A stretch of DNA of 64,000 nt. It comes from Pseudoalteromonas rubra (lineage in GTDB: Bacteria > Pseudomonadota > Gammaproteobacteria > Enterobacterales > Alteromonadaceae). The notes below the pieces were generated by a model. That model was not told the DNA's origin and did not search any database. It saw only the letters and a program-made list of their open reading frames with translations. Position 1 is the first letter of the stretch, and every line of letters begins with the position of its first letter. Positions 41,210 through 51,095 of the stretch are shown here, piece by piece. Made by a program: the position numbers and the translations under genes. The DNA lies in assembly GCF_005887095.1 (NCBI RefSeq), contig NZ_PNCI01000024.1:26371-90370 (forward strand), given 5' to 3'.

Positions 41210-43966
41210 ATGAGAAATCCATTGGTATTTGGTGTGCTTATTCTTTTATCAGGTGCTTGTTGTGCTGTTCCAACCGTTCAGGAGGTGCATGACGCCAAAG
41301 GTGTTACACAGCTGCAGCTATTGAATCAGTATCTGGCGCAACAGTCGAGCGTGGATGCCAGAGCCGCACTTGAATTGATCGAATTGCTGTCACCAAACTT
41401 GCCACTAGAGCAAAATCCTGCACTTTGGCAGCGCCTTAAGCTTCATAAGGCACAGGCCAATGAATTTATCGGTCACAACGAAATTGCATTGTCATTGTTG
41501 AATGAAGTACTGGCTTTTGCACGGCAACATGCTAACACCGATTTACTCCGCACTGCGCTGCAGATGCGAGCAGTAATGTATCTGGAGCGTTCAATGTATC
41601 CGCAGGCAAGACTGGATGCACAGACACTGCTCGAGAAATTCCCTTCTCAGCAACCCTCAAAGGGACTGGCTGAGGCGCACACCATTATGGCTGGTGTGCA
41701 CCATACCAGCCATGAATTTGCAAGTGCATTTGCGCAGCTTTTGGCTGCGCTAGCGGTTTATGAAGCGCTTGAAGACAAAGTTGGGCAAGTTAAAATCAAG
41801 GGCCGTATTGGCTCTGTTTATCGTGCTACGGGCGATCTGGACAACGCCCTGATGTACCAGCTTGAGTCCTTGGAAGGTATGCGCTCCTTTGGGAGTAAAA
41901 AATCTTTGGCCATTACCTACAACAATACAGGGATCATCTACAAAGATTTGGGCCGTTATGATAAAGCGATTGAGATGCACAAACAGTCTCTGGCGCTAAA
42001 ATCATCGATTGGTTACGAGCGTGGTATGGTGTACTCGTATAACAACCTCGGAGAAAGCTATCGCTTAAGAGGAAATCTCGAACAGGCCAGCGACTACTTA
42101 AATAAGGCATTAACTTTGGCTTCTAAGCTGAATAACCGAATGCTAAAAGGATCCACCTATTTGTATCTGGGCCGAATTGCTATCACACAAGAGCGTCTCG
42201 AGGATGCATATGCCATTTTGAGCAAAGCATTGGATATTTATCGTGCCAGAAAGTCGGCTGGCAGAACCGCCGAGGGTCTGGTTGAGCTGGGGCGAGTGGT
42301 TGAACGATTAGGGCAGACTGACCAAGCCATTACTTACTGGACAGAGGCCTTGGAACTGGCCCGCAAGGCACAAAAAAACATTGTCCTGTTTAGTGCCTAT
42401 GATCATTTATCCGATCTGTATGCGAGAACGGGTCGCTTTCAGAATGCGTACGCGATGTTAACCCGACTGCAAAAAGAGCGGGGGGAGTTGTTTGACTTAC
42501 AAAGCCAGCAGAGGATAGAAATGCTGGTGATCCAAAATCAGGTTAACGAAACCAGGCGGGATTTAAAATTCGTTCGTCAGCAGGCTGAGCTGACTCAGGC
42601 GACACTGAACAACAAAATAGCCAATCGTAACTTGCTCGTCATTTCTGTTGTCACTGGATTGTTGCTCGCTTGGTTTGCATATCGTCGACGGATACACAAG
42701 CGAGAGCTGAGGTTGGTGACTGATGCGCACCAGAAGATAGAAGAAAAAGAGCAAAAGCTGAGTTTAGCGTTGTGGGGGAGTGGTGATGTACTTTGGGATT
42801 GGGATCTTGCTAGCGGACTCATTACCAGAGAAAACGCCGAAAGTATGGCCGGGCTTCCGCAGCAATCGGTCAATCTTGGAGCCAAGAATTTTGGGGATTA
42901 CGTGTTTAGTGACGACCAGGTGAAGTTAGCAGGCGAAATAGATGCGCTATTAAACAATGTGCAGGATGCGTTTGCTATCAGTTACAGGGTTCGCACATCA
43001 GACAATGAGTGGCTATGGGTACATGATAAAGGAAAAGTCGTTGCGCGGGATGAACACGGGAAACCCACCCGTTTATCTGGGATCCAGCATGACATTACAC
43101 TGCTAAAACAGCAAGAAGCCGATCTGCTGGTGCTTAATAGTGAGCTGGAAATGCTGGTCAAAAAACGAACCCAAGCGCTGGAGTCTACGCTGGTTGAGCT
43201 AAGAGAAACGCAAACAAACTTAGTTGAAGCTGAAAAAATGGCGGCCTTAGGCGCAGTAGTCGCGGGCATTGCGCATGAAATTAACACGCCACTGGGTACA
43301 GCTATTATGGCGTCTTCTAATATTGAGGTACGGCTGCATGCTCTTGGAACTACCGCTCGTTCAGGGAGTTTAACACGAGAAGTGTTATTTGAGGGGTTGG
43401 ACGCGTTGAAAGAGAGTGTTCAACTAACCCAAAAAGCTTTGCAACGTGCGGGTGGACTGGTTGAGCAGTTTAAAAAAGTTGCGGTGAAAGAACGCTTTGA
43501 ACAGAGAGGCTCATGTCAGCTCTGTGAACTGGTAAGTACTGCATTTAATTTGGCCTGTGACAGTGAACAACACAGAGGCGTGGAGCTAATCCTACCGGAA
43601 CCTACAACGTTATGTACGTATATTGATGCTTTGCTCCAGGTGTTGGAGATACTGTTCACAAATACATTGCAACACGGCACGACGCAACAAGCGCTAGTAC
43701 TTAAAGTCAGTGCCATACGCAATGATGAAGATGCGATTCAGTTATGCGTTGAAGATAACGGGCAAGGGGTGGCGGCTGCGGATAGGCAAAAAATATTTGA
43801 TCCTTTTTATACGACAGCCCGACACAAAGGCAATGTCGGGCTCGGATTGCACATTGTCTATAACTTGGTGACGCATGTATTCAAAAGCGAGATCCTGTAC
43901 GAAAAGTCCTCGCTTGGTGGCGCTAAGTTTTCGTTTTTATTGAGGGGGGATGAAGAGCCCACTTAA
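41210..43966 (+). CDS. TPR-PAS hybrid sensor histidine kinase
   Basis: 918 residues from the ATG at 41210 (GGAG seven bases ahead; GTG 41195 is less supported). A signal peptide (1-19) exports a periplasmic region of tetratricopeptide repeats (about residues 110-410, e.g. GSVYRATGDLDNALMYQLESL). A membrane helix near 475-492 (LLVISVVTGLLLAWFAY), a PAS domain (LSLALWGSGDVLWDWDLASG), a coiled coil and an H-box (AGIAHEINTPLGTAIMASS) follow, then VEDNGQGVAAADRQKIFDPFYTTARHKGNVGLGLHIVYNLV. No partner regulator is adjacent; the sensed signal is probably a periplasmic peptide or protein. Confidence 0.92.
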   Translation: MRNPLVFGVLILLSGACCAVPTVQEVHDAKGVTQLQLLNQYLAQQSSVDARAALELIELLSPNLPLEQNPALWQRLKLHKAQANEFIGHNEIALSLLNEVLAFARQHANTDLLRTALQMRAVMYLERSMYPQARLDAQTLLEKFPSQQPSKGLAEAHTIMAGVHHTSHEFASAFAQLLAALAVYEALEDKVGQVKIKGRIGSVYRATGDLDNALMYQLESLEGMRSFGSKKSLAITYNNTGIIYKDLGRYDKAIEMHKQSLALKSSIGYERGMVYSYNNLGESYRLRGNLEQASDYLNKALTLASKLNNRMLKGSTYLYLGRIAITQERLEDAYAILSKALDIYRARKSAGRTAEGLVELGRVVERLGQTDQAITYWTEALELARKAQKNIVLFSAYDHLSDLYARTGRFQNAYAMLTRLQKERGELFDLQSQQRIEMLVIQNQVNETRRDLKFVRQQAELTQATLNNKIANRNLLVISVVTGLLLAWFAYRRRIHKRELRLVTDAHQKIEEKEQKLSLALWGSGDVLWDWDLASGLITRENAESMAGLPQQSVNLGAKNFGDYVFSDDQVKLAGEIDALLNNVQDAFAISYRVRTSDNEWLWVHDKGKVVARDEHGKPTRLSGIQHDITLLKQQEADLLVLNSELEMLVKKRTQALESTLVELRETQTNLVEAEKMAALGAVVAGIAHEINTPLGTAIMASSNIEVRLHALGTTARSGSLTREVLFEGLDALKESVQLTQKALQRAGGLVEQFKKVAVKERFEQRGSCQLCELVSTAFNLACDSEQHRGVELILPEPTTLCTYIDALLQVLEILFTNTLQHGTTQQALVLKVSAIRNDEDAIQLCVEDNGQGVAAADRQKIFDPFYTTARHKGNVGLGLHIVYNLVTHVFKSEILYEKSSLGGAKFSFLLRGDEEPT

Positions 43967-45438
43967 ATTTCGTCAATAACCTGAAAAGCTCGATATTCAT
44001 CGAAGGCGAATTGGTCGGTCATGCCACTGATATAGTCAATGACCAATCGGACTCTGAGATAAAACTCCCGCTCTGCGGGGTCGGGTATGGTGGCATTCAT
44101 GGTGTCGCTGTTAAGTGCACTTCGATAAGCCTGTTTGTGTTTCTCGGGGAGCTTTTTAAACAGTCTGGCGGAATAGATAGAGATAGCGGGGACTTGCGTA
44201 TCTGTGGGGAGTGGAATGTCCATCAGCTGTGCAAACTGCGCTTTACTCAGATGAAGCAGTGGTTCATAGATATTGAGCAAACCGCTGATAACCCGATAGC
44301 CCTGCAACTCGCGTCCTTCAACCTCAGGGTGAGAAAAGGCCCATTTTTTAGCAACCTGCTTAAAGGTTTTGATAAGCAGGTGACAGGCGCTGCCATCTTC
44401 AATCAGCGCCTGATTGAAGTGTCCGGCTGTCACCGCGTCCAGATTATTGACGAACTGCTCAGCCGCATGTTTTGGCAGTTTTTGGTTTACCTCAACCCGC
44501 AAAAAGACAAAAAACTGACTCTGATTGCCTGCGATTTTTTCACTACGGCGCTTGGCAACCCGGATCATGTCTGCCATTAGCCCCCGGTCTGACTCAGGTA
44601 AGTGCGCGCTGAGCGCCGCATAGGTGTTGAGCAGAGCGGTTTGGAGCTGCGAATAACTTAATATATTTTTCTCTACAGCGTCTTCTAGGTCGGCCATGCC
44701 GTAGGAGATATCGTCGGCGGCCTCCATGATATAGGAAAAAGGCGCCCGGCAACCCGGCGCAATGTGTAATGCCTCTGTGAGCCTGTCAATATAACCCTGT
44801 TCACTGAGGTAAAAGCCTACTTTTTTCTTGAGATAGCCCTGTGGCTGCTGTTGTTCTGGCGGTGCTTCGGTACCACAACGGGTGTACTTCATAATGCCTG
44901 ACACCTGTGAATAGGTGAGATTCAGGTTTAGCAGGGTATGCACCAGACGGATCCCCTGCGCATTGCCCTCAAAGTGGGTCAGATCTCTGAGTACGTCGGG
45001 GTGCATTGCACGCCCGCTAAGCTGTTTGAAGAGCTCATCAATGTGGCCGTCCAGCCAGTCACTGATAGCTGCCTCGCCAAAGTGGCCAAAGGGCGGATTA
45101 CCTATGTCGTGCATTAAGCAGGCCATTTCCACAATGGACTCCAGCATATGCCGATACTCGCTGCTCAAAGACTGATGGTTATTTTGTGGATCGAGTAGTT
45201 CACAGATCAACTGACAGATATAGCGACCGGCCTGTTGCACTTCCAAAGAGTGGGTTAACCGGGAGCGAACGGCGGCGTTGCGCTCAAGCGGGAACACCTG
45301 AGTTTTTTGTTGCAGCCGACGCACGGCAGCCGAAGTGATGATGCGGTTGCGGTCGCTTTCAAATTGCTTATACAGCTTTTCGCTTTTAAAGTTGTAGGGG
45401 CGATCCGCTCGGATCTTACTGCTTAAGGTCGCCATCAT
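43963..45438 (-). CDS. dgt: dGTPase (deoxyguanosine triphosphate triphosphohydrolase)
   Basis: 491 residues, standard Dgt length. HD-domain residues lie in SRLTHSLEVQ and CLMHDIGNPPFGHFGE; the N-terminal RPYNFKSEKLYKQFESDRNRIITSAAVRRLQQKTQVFPL block is diagnostic. It removes tripolyphosphate from dGTP in the cytoplasm. It is convergent with the kinase gene, overlapping by four bases. Confidence 0.94.
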   Translation of the reverse strand: MMATLSSKIRADRPYNFKSEKLYKQFESDRNRIITSAAVRRLQQKTQVFPLERNAAVRSRLTHSLEVQQAGRYICQLICELLDPQNNHQSLSSEYRHMLESIVEMACLMHDIGNPPFGHFGEAAISDWLDGHIDELFKQLSGRAMHPDVLRDLTHFEGNAQGIRLVHTLLNLNLTYSQVSGIMKYTRCGTEAPPEQQQPQGYLKKKVGFYLSEQGYIDRLTEALHIAPGCRAPFSYIMEAADDISYGMADLEDAVEKNILSYSQLQTALLNTYAALSAHLPESDRGLMADMIRVAKRRSEKIAGNQSQFFVFLRVEVNQKLPKHAAEQFVNNLDAVTAGHFNQALIEDGSACHLLIKTFKQVAKKWAFSHPEVEGRELQGYRVISGLLNIYEPLLHLSKAQFAQLMDIPLPTDTQVPAISIYSARLFKKLPEKHKQAYRSALNSDTMNATIPDPAEREFYLRVRLVIDYISGMTDQFAFDEYRAFQVIDEI

Positions 45439-45507
45439 CTGTCCTTATGACTGTGTTTATATCGCTATGTTGTCTGTTTTATATCCATAAAGCAACACCT
45501 TAAGTCG

Positions 45508-46383
45508 TTATGCCAGAGGCTGTTTGAGCAAGTCCAGCAAGGCCTGAGGGACAAATTTGCGGGACGTGGTAATGGCGTAAAAGTGCTCATAAATGGGCAG
45601 TTTACTTTGATACTGCTCCAGCAAGCCCTGGGCTATTTCATCTTTGACAACTACCGGGGGTAACACCGCCAGGGCGCCGCTGTCTCTGGCCAGCAGTCGT
45701 AGCATCGCCATGTCATCGACTTCGGCCTGAATGTCCGGCTTATACTCATGCGCTGCACACAGGGCGTTAAAGGCTGAGCGGATCTCTGTGGTGGGTCCCG
45801 GTAGTACCCAACGTACCTTGTCATATCCTGTCGGAAATTCACTGCTGATACTGGCACCTTTTGGGCCAACGATGGCAACCTGCTGCCGCGATACCAACTG
45901 TGTATGCCAGCGGGCTTCATCCTGACTGGCCAGGCGATTGGTGAGAACCAGATCTAATTCATGATTACTTAACCCTTGCAGCAAAGTATCCATATCCCGG
46001 GTAGTCAGGGTAAAGCTGATGTGAGGATCACAGAGTAAAGGACTGATAAAACTTTCTATGAAGTTTCGCGACAAGGTGGTCTGCACGCCAATGGACAGGT
46101 GTTGTCGTTCGGTCGCTACACCTTTCAATAAAAAGGACTCCAGCTCTTCGCCTTTGTAAAAAATATCGTCGGCATACACCAATACTTGTTTGCCTGCATC
46201 GGTCAGGGTTAGCCGGCGGCCCTGTTTTTCGAATAATGAGACGCCCATCGTGTGTTCCAGCCGTTTAATCTGGATTGACAGGGCGGACTGAGAAATGTGT
46301 ACATCCTGAGCAACTTGCGTCAGGCTGCCAGCTTTGGCAACACGCCAGAAATAGTAGAGGTGGTGATAGTTGAGGCGGCTCAT
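45508..46383 (-). CDS. LysR-family (NhaR-like) regulator, probable dabBA controller
   Basis: 291 residues. The N-terminal SRLNYHHLYYFWRVAKAGSLTQVAQDVHISQSALSIQIKRLEHTMGVSLFE is the NhaR-type winged helix. The effector domain follows. It is divergent from dabB with a 102-base gap that contains a 14-base inverted repeat. LysR genes beside carbon-uptake transporters are common, so control of dabBA, perhaps by CO2/bicarbonate or pH, is likely. Confidence 0.93.
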   Translation of the reverse strand: MSRLNYHHLYYFWRVAKAGSLTQVAQDVHISQSALSIQIKRLEHTMGVSLFEKQGRRLTLTDAGKQVLVYADDIFYKGEELESFLLKGVATERQHLSIGVQTTLSRNFIESFISPLLCDPHISFTLTTRDMDTLLQGLSNHELDLVLTNRLASQDEARWHTQLVSRQQVAIVGPKGASISSEFPTGYDKVRWVLPGPTTEIRSAFNALCAAHEYKPDIQAEVDDMAMLRLLARDSGALAVLPPVVVKDEIAQGLLEQYQSKLPIYEHFYAITTSRKFVPQALLDLLKQPLA

Positions 46384-46391
46384 TCAATAGT

Positions 46392-46435
46392 TATAAAAAA
46401 TATATGGTTTAGTTAGAATATATATATTTTTTATA
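46392..46435. promoter_or_regulatory. AT-rich inverted repeat between LysR gene and dabB
   Basis: TATAAAAAATATAT (46392-46405) and ATATATTTTTTATA (46422-46435) are exact complements with 30 bases centre to centre. The position in the divergent gap fits a LysR-type binding region or overlapping promoters. Confidence 0.55.
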
Positions 46436-46485
46436 TCTTTCAACGTCTGACATACTGAGCCCGTTCTGAATGGAGTGGGATAATT

Positions 46486-48060
46486 ATGTCAATATCATTA
46501 ATGATGATGCTCGTCATCACGCTCAGTTTTGCGCTCAGTGCCTGGCACTGCGGCCGTGCCGAACGCATCGGCAAACGGTTTGTAACTGTCTTCTCTGGCT
46601 GGCTGTTGGTTCTGTTGGTCGCAGCCCTTGCAGGGCAGGGCGTCGACACGAAGATACTTCCCGACAGTGCCTTCACCCAATGGGTTCATGTCACTTCACT
46701 GGGACTGTTCATGTTTGCCCTGGTGATATTTATGGCCATCATTCTGATGCGCTTTTCTCTTAACTATATGGCTGGTGAGCCGCGCCTGAATGTTTACTGG
46801 CGCTGGCTGCTTGGCACCCTGGCAGCGGTGTCTCTGGTAGTGTTGAGCAATCACTTGCTGCTGCTTTTACTGGGCTGGACGCTGATCAGCCTGGCTTTGC
46901 ATCAGCTGTTACTTTTCTATCCTGAGCGTCCCCGTGCAGCCCTGGGCGCACACAAAAAATTTATTCTGGCGCGTCTGGCCGAGCTGGCGCTGTGTATTGC
47001 CGTGTTGTGTTTATATCAGGCCCACGGCACCTTTTTGTTGACCGATATTCTGGCACATTATCAGGCTCCCAACCCTGAAGTCAGTGTTTACACCCAGATT
47101 GCCGCAGTATCGCTGGTACTCGTTGCGCTTATCAAATGTGCACAGTTGCCGGTACATGGCTGGCTGATGCAGGTGGTAGAAGCACCTACGCCGGTCAGTG
47201 CTTTGTTACATGCGGGTGTTATCAATCTGGGTGGCTTTTTAATGATAATGTTTGCGCCTCTGGTTATGCAGGTCGTCATTGCGCAGTGGCTCTTGCTGCT
47301 TGCCGGTGGCCTGTCAACGGTTCTGGCGGCGCTGATCATGACAACCCGGGTGAGTGTTAAGGTTCGCCTGGCCTGGTCAACCAGTGCACAGATGGGTTTG
47401 ATGCTGGTTGAATGTGCGCTGGGTCTTTATGAGCTGGCACTGCTGCATTTACTGGCCCACTCTGCCTACAAAGCCCATGCTTTTCTTAACTCAGGCAACG
47501 CTGTTCGCGAAAACCTCCAGGCACGTCTGGCTGTCCCTGTCACCCCGTCAGTGACACGCTGGCTGGGCGCAGCACTGCTGAGTGTCAGTCTGGTTGCTGT
47601 AACCTACTGGCTGGTGGGTCAGGGCACCGCCCTGAGTATGTGGGCCTTACTGGCAATGTCGCTAACCTTGCTGCTGGCACAACGCAGCAGTGCGCACCAC
47701 AGTTTGCCATGGGCTGGTGTGGTGGCGCTCAGTGTATTGTTACTGGCCAGTTATGCAGCCCTGAAAACCCTGCTGGCGCAAACCGTCTTTGCTAGTGTGG
47801 CGCTGCATGAAGCGCCTCTGAGTGCGGCGGATAGTGCGGTGATGGCGCTGTTTGTCAGCCTGTTTGTACTGAACTGGCTATTAACCTACCGAGCAGCACA
47901 CCCTAAGGTCCAAAGCCTGTCTGTGGTGCTGTTTGCCGGGTTGTATCTGGATGAGTGGTGGACCCGGCTGACGTTGAAAGTGTGGCCGGTGAAGCTGCCG
48001 GCCCCAGTCAAATCGCAACGCGCCGTCAAGCGCCCGTATGGATTAATTCAGGAGTCTTAA
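46486..48060 (+). CDS. dabB: DabB, proton-conducting subunit of inorganic carbon transporter
   Basis: 524-residue membrane protein of the NuoL/MrpA antiporter family. About 14 helices; helix features such as LIKCAQLPVHGWLMQVVEAPTPVSALLHAGVINLGGFLMIM contain the Lys and His residues of the proton path. With DabA it forms a vectorial carbonic-anhydrase-like complex that traps CO2 as bicarbonate in the cytoplasm. The stop is two bases before the dabA ATG. Length agrees with DabB rather than NuoL of complex I, which is not present here. Confidence 0.92.
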   Translation: MSISLMMMLVITLSFALSAWHCGRAERIGKRFVTVFSGWLLVLLVAALAGQGVDTKILPDSAFTQWVHVTSLGLFMFALVIFMAIILMRFSLNYMAGEPRLNVYWRWLLGTLAAVSLVVLSNHLLLLLLGWTLISLALHQLLLFYPERPRAALGAHKKFILARLAELALCIAVLCLYQAHGTFLLTDILAHYQAPNPEVSVYTQIAAVSLVLVALIKCAQLPVHGWLMQVVEAPTPVSALLHAGVINLGGFLMIMFAPLVMQVVIAQWLLLLAGGLSTVLAALIMTTRVSVKVRLAWSTSAQMGLMLVECALGLYELALLHLLAHSAYKAHAFLNSGNAVRENLQARLAVPVTPSVTRWLGAALLSVSLVAVTYWLVGQGTALSMWALLAMSLTLLLAQRSSAHHSLPWAGVVALSVLLLASYAALKTLLAQTVFASVALHEAPLSAADSAVMALFVSLFVLNWLLTYRAAHPKVQSLSVVLFAGLYLDEWWTRLTLKVWPVKLPAPVKSQRAVKRPYGLIQES

Positions 48061-48061
48061 C

Positions 48062-50512
48062 ATGGCAAGTGATATTCGCACACTTACTCAGGCACAGCGG
48101 ATGTCTGTCCAGGCTGCCTGCCAGAAGTTGGCACCCAGCTGGCCGCTGGACCAGATGATAGCAGTCAGCCCCTACTGGCCGATGCGCCACGAGCGAATTG
48201 AACAGGTCAGCGCACGGCTCAGCGCGTTGGCGGGGATTTCAATGCTGATGCCGGCCAGCGATTATCTGGACTGGTATCGACGAGGCCTGATCAGCGAGCA
48301 GTCACTGCACATGGCGCTGGCAGAGTCAGGGCTAGGTATGAGTGCTGCCGAGCTGGTTCAGGCACTGGAACGTGCGCCAGAGCAGGCACCCTGGCAGTCA
48401 TTGTCAGCGTTATTGGATGAGCACAGGGCGCGTCACAAAATGGCCTGGAGAGATGAAATCATTCATCAGATCAGCCAGTTCTGCGCTGCGCATTTTCAAC
48501 AAGCTCAGCCCATGTTGCATCGTGAGCACAGCAATGCGCAGCCTGCTCTGTACACGCACTGGTTGGCGGTTAGTCAGCGCGATCGCGGGCTCAGTATCGT
48601 GTTGGATGAGCCTGATCTGCACCGCTATTTTAAACAGTTGCCAGACGATCCGGGGGTTTTGATAGCGCAAGCGCTGGATACCTTTGGGGTGCAGGACGAC
48701 CAGGTTGAGTTGTACGCACATGCGCTGCTGCTGGATGTGAGCGGATGGGGCGCCTGGGTAGCATATTTGCGCTGGCAGAACGAGCTCAAAGGCGAGCCCC
48801 AGGATCAAATGCAGGATCTGCTTGCCATTCGTATGGCGTGGGAGCTGGTGCTGTGGCGATATCAGCAAGCCCACTTTCCAACATTTTTTACTACTTTGGC
48901 GCATAAATGGAAGCAATCTCTCGCAATGCTGTCGGAACAACCAGCGCAACATCAAGCGCAACAAAAGCCCCTGTGGATCTGGGCCAGAGCAGCAGAGCTG
49001 AGCTATCAGCAGCAACTGCATAAGGCACTGAGTCGCCCGGCAAATCAGCCGGCACAGGCCATACAATGTCAAGCCGCATTTTGTATCGATGTACGTTCTG
49101 AGGTTTATCGTCGCGCACTGGAAGCGCAAAGCGATGAGGTACAGACGATGGGGTTTGCGGGCTTTTTTGGGTTACCGATTTCATATCAGCCACAACAGGT
49201 TGATGTGAATCGCCCTCAATGCCCGGGTTTGTTGTTGCCAAGTCTGGTGGCCTCTCATGACCAGGCAGATAAACATGGCGCCGCTTCGCTCAATGCAGGC
49301 GCCCGCTGGCAGGCATTTTCTAAATCGGCCACGGCCTCATTCTCTATGGTGGAATCGGCAGGCTGGCTGGATACCTTTAAATTACTAAAAAAAGCCTTCT
49401 TTGCATCTGAACAGGCCCATCCGGTTGATAAGCTGACAAACAGTCAGGACTGGTCGTTGACACAAAATGGAGAGGAACTGAGCGCACAACAAAAGGCGGG
49501 CCTGGCCGCTGGCGTGCTCAATGCAATGGGGTTTGAGCAGTTCGCCCCGACTGTGCTATTGGTTGGGCATGGCAGTCATTCTACCAATAACTTGCAGGAA
49601 GCGGGGCTCGGGTGTGGTGCGTGCGGTGGACAAAGTGGTGAAGTGAACGTCAAAGTGCTGGCCTGGTTACTCAATGACAAGGCGGTGCGTGCGGCATTAC
49701 CTGAGCTGGGGATTGAGATCCCAGAGCAGACAAAATTTGTAGCGGCACTGCACAATACCACCACAGATCATATTCGTTGTTATGATGAACAGCCGGACGC
49801 TCAGATTGCGTTATGGCTTCAGGGGGCTACGGCGGCTGCACAAAAAGAGCGGGCGGCAAAGCTGGATACTCAGTTAGCTGATGCAAGTCGGGAAGCGCTG
49901 GATCAGGCCCTGATAGCACGGAGCCTGGATTGGTCTCAGACTCGCCCTGAGTGGGGGCTGGCAAACAATGCTGCATTCATCGTTGCACCCCGTAGCTGGA
50001 CCCAGGGTATTGATTTACAGGGGCGCAGCTTTTTGCATGATTATCAGTATCAGCAGGATCCAGACTATCAGGTTCTGGAAGCCATTATGACTGCCCCAAT
50101 GCTGGTAACCCACTGGATCAATATGCAATACAACGCCTCGACCACAGATAATCTGCACTTCGGCAGTGGCAATAAGGTGTTGCATAACGCGGTGGGCGGC
50201 AACATCGGGGTATTTGAGGGCAATGGCGGCGATTTGCGAACCGGTCTTGCAATGCAGTCGTTACACAATGGATACGACTGGATGCATCAGGTGTTACGCC
50301 TGTCTGTTTATCTGGCAGCACCTAAATCTGCGATTAAAAAGATTGCTGAGCGTCATGAGGTGGTCAGGCAGTTGATCGATAATGAGTGGTTGTACGTATT
50401 TCAGTGGCAACAGACGGGCGAGATAAGTCGCTTTTATCAAAATCGCTGGTGGCCGGTGTCGGTTGAGTCGTCCGTGTCAGATGAAGAATCAAAAATAGTA
50501 CAGTGTCTTTGA
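48062..50512 (+). CDS. dabA: DabA (DUF2309), carbonic anhydrase-like subunit
   Basis: 816 residues. The four zinc-site residues known from Halothiobacillus DabA are all present with the same spacing: Cys341 and Asp343 in CIDVRSE, His503 in VGHGSHST and Cys518 in LGCGACGG. It hydrates CO2 to bicarbonate in a one-way manner when coupled to proton flow by DabB. Intact and in operon with dabB. Confidence 0.95.
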   Translation: MASDIRTLTQAQRMSVQAACQKLAPSWPLDQMIAVSPYWPMRHERIEQVSARLSALAGISMLMPASDYLDWYRRGLISEQSLHMALAESGLGMSAAELVQALERAPEQAPWQSLSALLDEHRARHKMAWRDEIIHQISQFCAAHFQQAQPMLHREHSNAQPALYTHWLAVSQRDRGLSIVLDEPDLHRYFKQLPDDPGVLIAQALDTFGVQDDQVELYAHALLLDVSGWGAWVAYLRWQNELKGEPQDQMQDLLAIRMAWELVLWRYQQAHFPTFFTTLAHKWKQSLAMLSEQPAQHQAQQKPLWIWARAAELSYQQQLHKALSRPANQPAQAIQCQAAFCIDVRSEVYRRALEAQSDEVQTMGFAGFFGLPISYQPQQVDVNRPQCPGLLLPSLVASHDQADKHGAASLNAGARWQAFSKSATASFSMVESAGWLDTFKLLKKAFFASEQAHPVDKLTNSQDWSLTQNGEELSAQQKAGLAAGVLNAMGFEQFAPTVLLVGHGSHSTNNLQEAGLGCGACGGQSGEVNVKVLAWLLNDKAVRAALPELGIEIPEQTKFVAALHNTTTDHIRCYDEQPDAQIALWLQGATAAAQKERAAKLDTQLADASREALDQALIARSLDWSQTRPEWGLANNAAFIVAPRSWTQGIDLQGRSFLHDYQYQQDPDYQVLEAIMTAPMLVTHWINMQYNASTTDNLHFGSGNKVLHNAVGGNIGVFEGNGGDLRTGLAMQSLHNGYDWMHQVLRLSVYLAAPKSAIKKIAERHEVVRQLIDNEWLYVFQWQQTGEISRFYQNRWWPVSVESSVSDEESKIVQCL

Positions 50513-50553
50513 TTTCTGGTATTTGTACTACCAGAACAAAGCTGTGGGGCACG

Positions 50554-50588
50554 AAGCGGCAACCTCCGGGTTGCCGCTTTTTTTATTA
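50554..50588 (+). terminator. Intrinsic terminator after dabA
   Basis: AAGCGGCAACC and GGTTGCCGCTT pair over 11 bases around TCCG, followed by seven T. Confidence 0.9.
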
Positions 50589-50703
50589 TCGCTGCGCTTG
50601 GTATATTTGTGTGGATCTGCCACAGTTACAGTAACCACAAGCAGTTTACTATCCGTATGAGTGACTAAACATACAAAACAACAGGCAATAATTCGGAGTG
50701 AGC

Positions 50704-50931
50704 ATGTCGGGAGATATCGTCAAAATTCAGGCTGAACACTGGTCAGCAACTCAGCTTAAGTTAAAAGCACTCAGTGAAAAAATGGCCGAACTGGAACCTT
50801 TAATTCTGGAAGCTGCCGAGCAGCTCGACCCGCACAGCTGCAGTTATGATGCGAGCAAACGTCAGGCACTGGCACAACGTCTGAAAGCGGTGTTGTCTAA
50901 AGACGGTGAAGTGGTATCACAAATAAAATAA
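50704..50931 (+). CDS. Small helical protein, unknown function
   Basis: 75 residues from ATG 50704 (GGAG six bases ahead; an in-frame GTG at 50698 is less likely). Almost entirely predicted helix: EHWSATQLKLKALSEKMAELEPLILEAAEQLDP then KRQALAQRLKAVLSKDG. It has the look of a small soluble cytoplasmic coiled-coil protein. Not recognised; standalone gene between two well supported ones. Confidence 0.6.
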   Translation: MSGDIVKIQAEHWSATQLKLKALSEKMAELEPLILEAAEQLDPHSCSYDASKRQALAQRLKAVLSKDGEVVSQIK

Positions 50932-51095
50932 CCAGTGTGATATTTAACCTAAGCACTGTCCATACGGTGGCGTTTTTGTTTTAAGCGGATAAGGCAAAAT
51001 CAGATTGCACAAGATCATATCTTTCCCTAAATTGTCATTGCAGCTCGTGTGAACGGCTCTAGAATAATAACTATAGAAGGAAGTTGGTAGGTGAT

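Noticed and set aside
48410..49129. 239-residue minus-strand frame inside dabA
   Set aside because: Antisense to dabA, whose zinc-site residues lie in the plus-strand frame.
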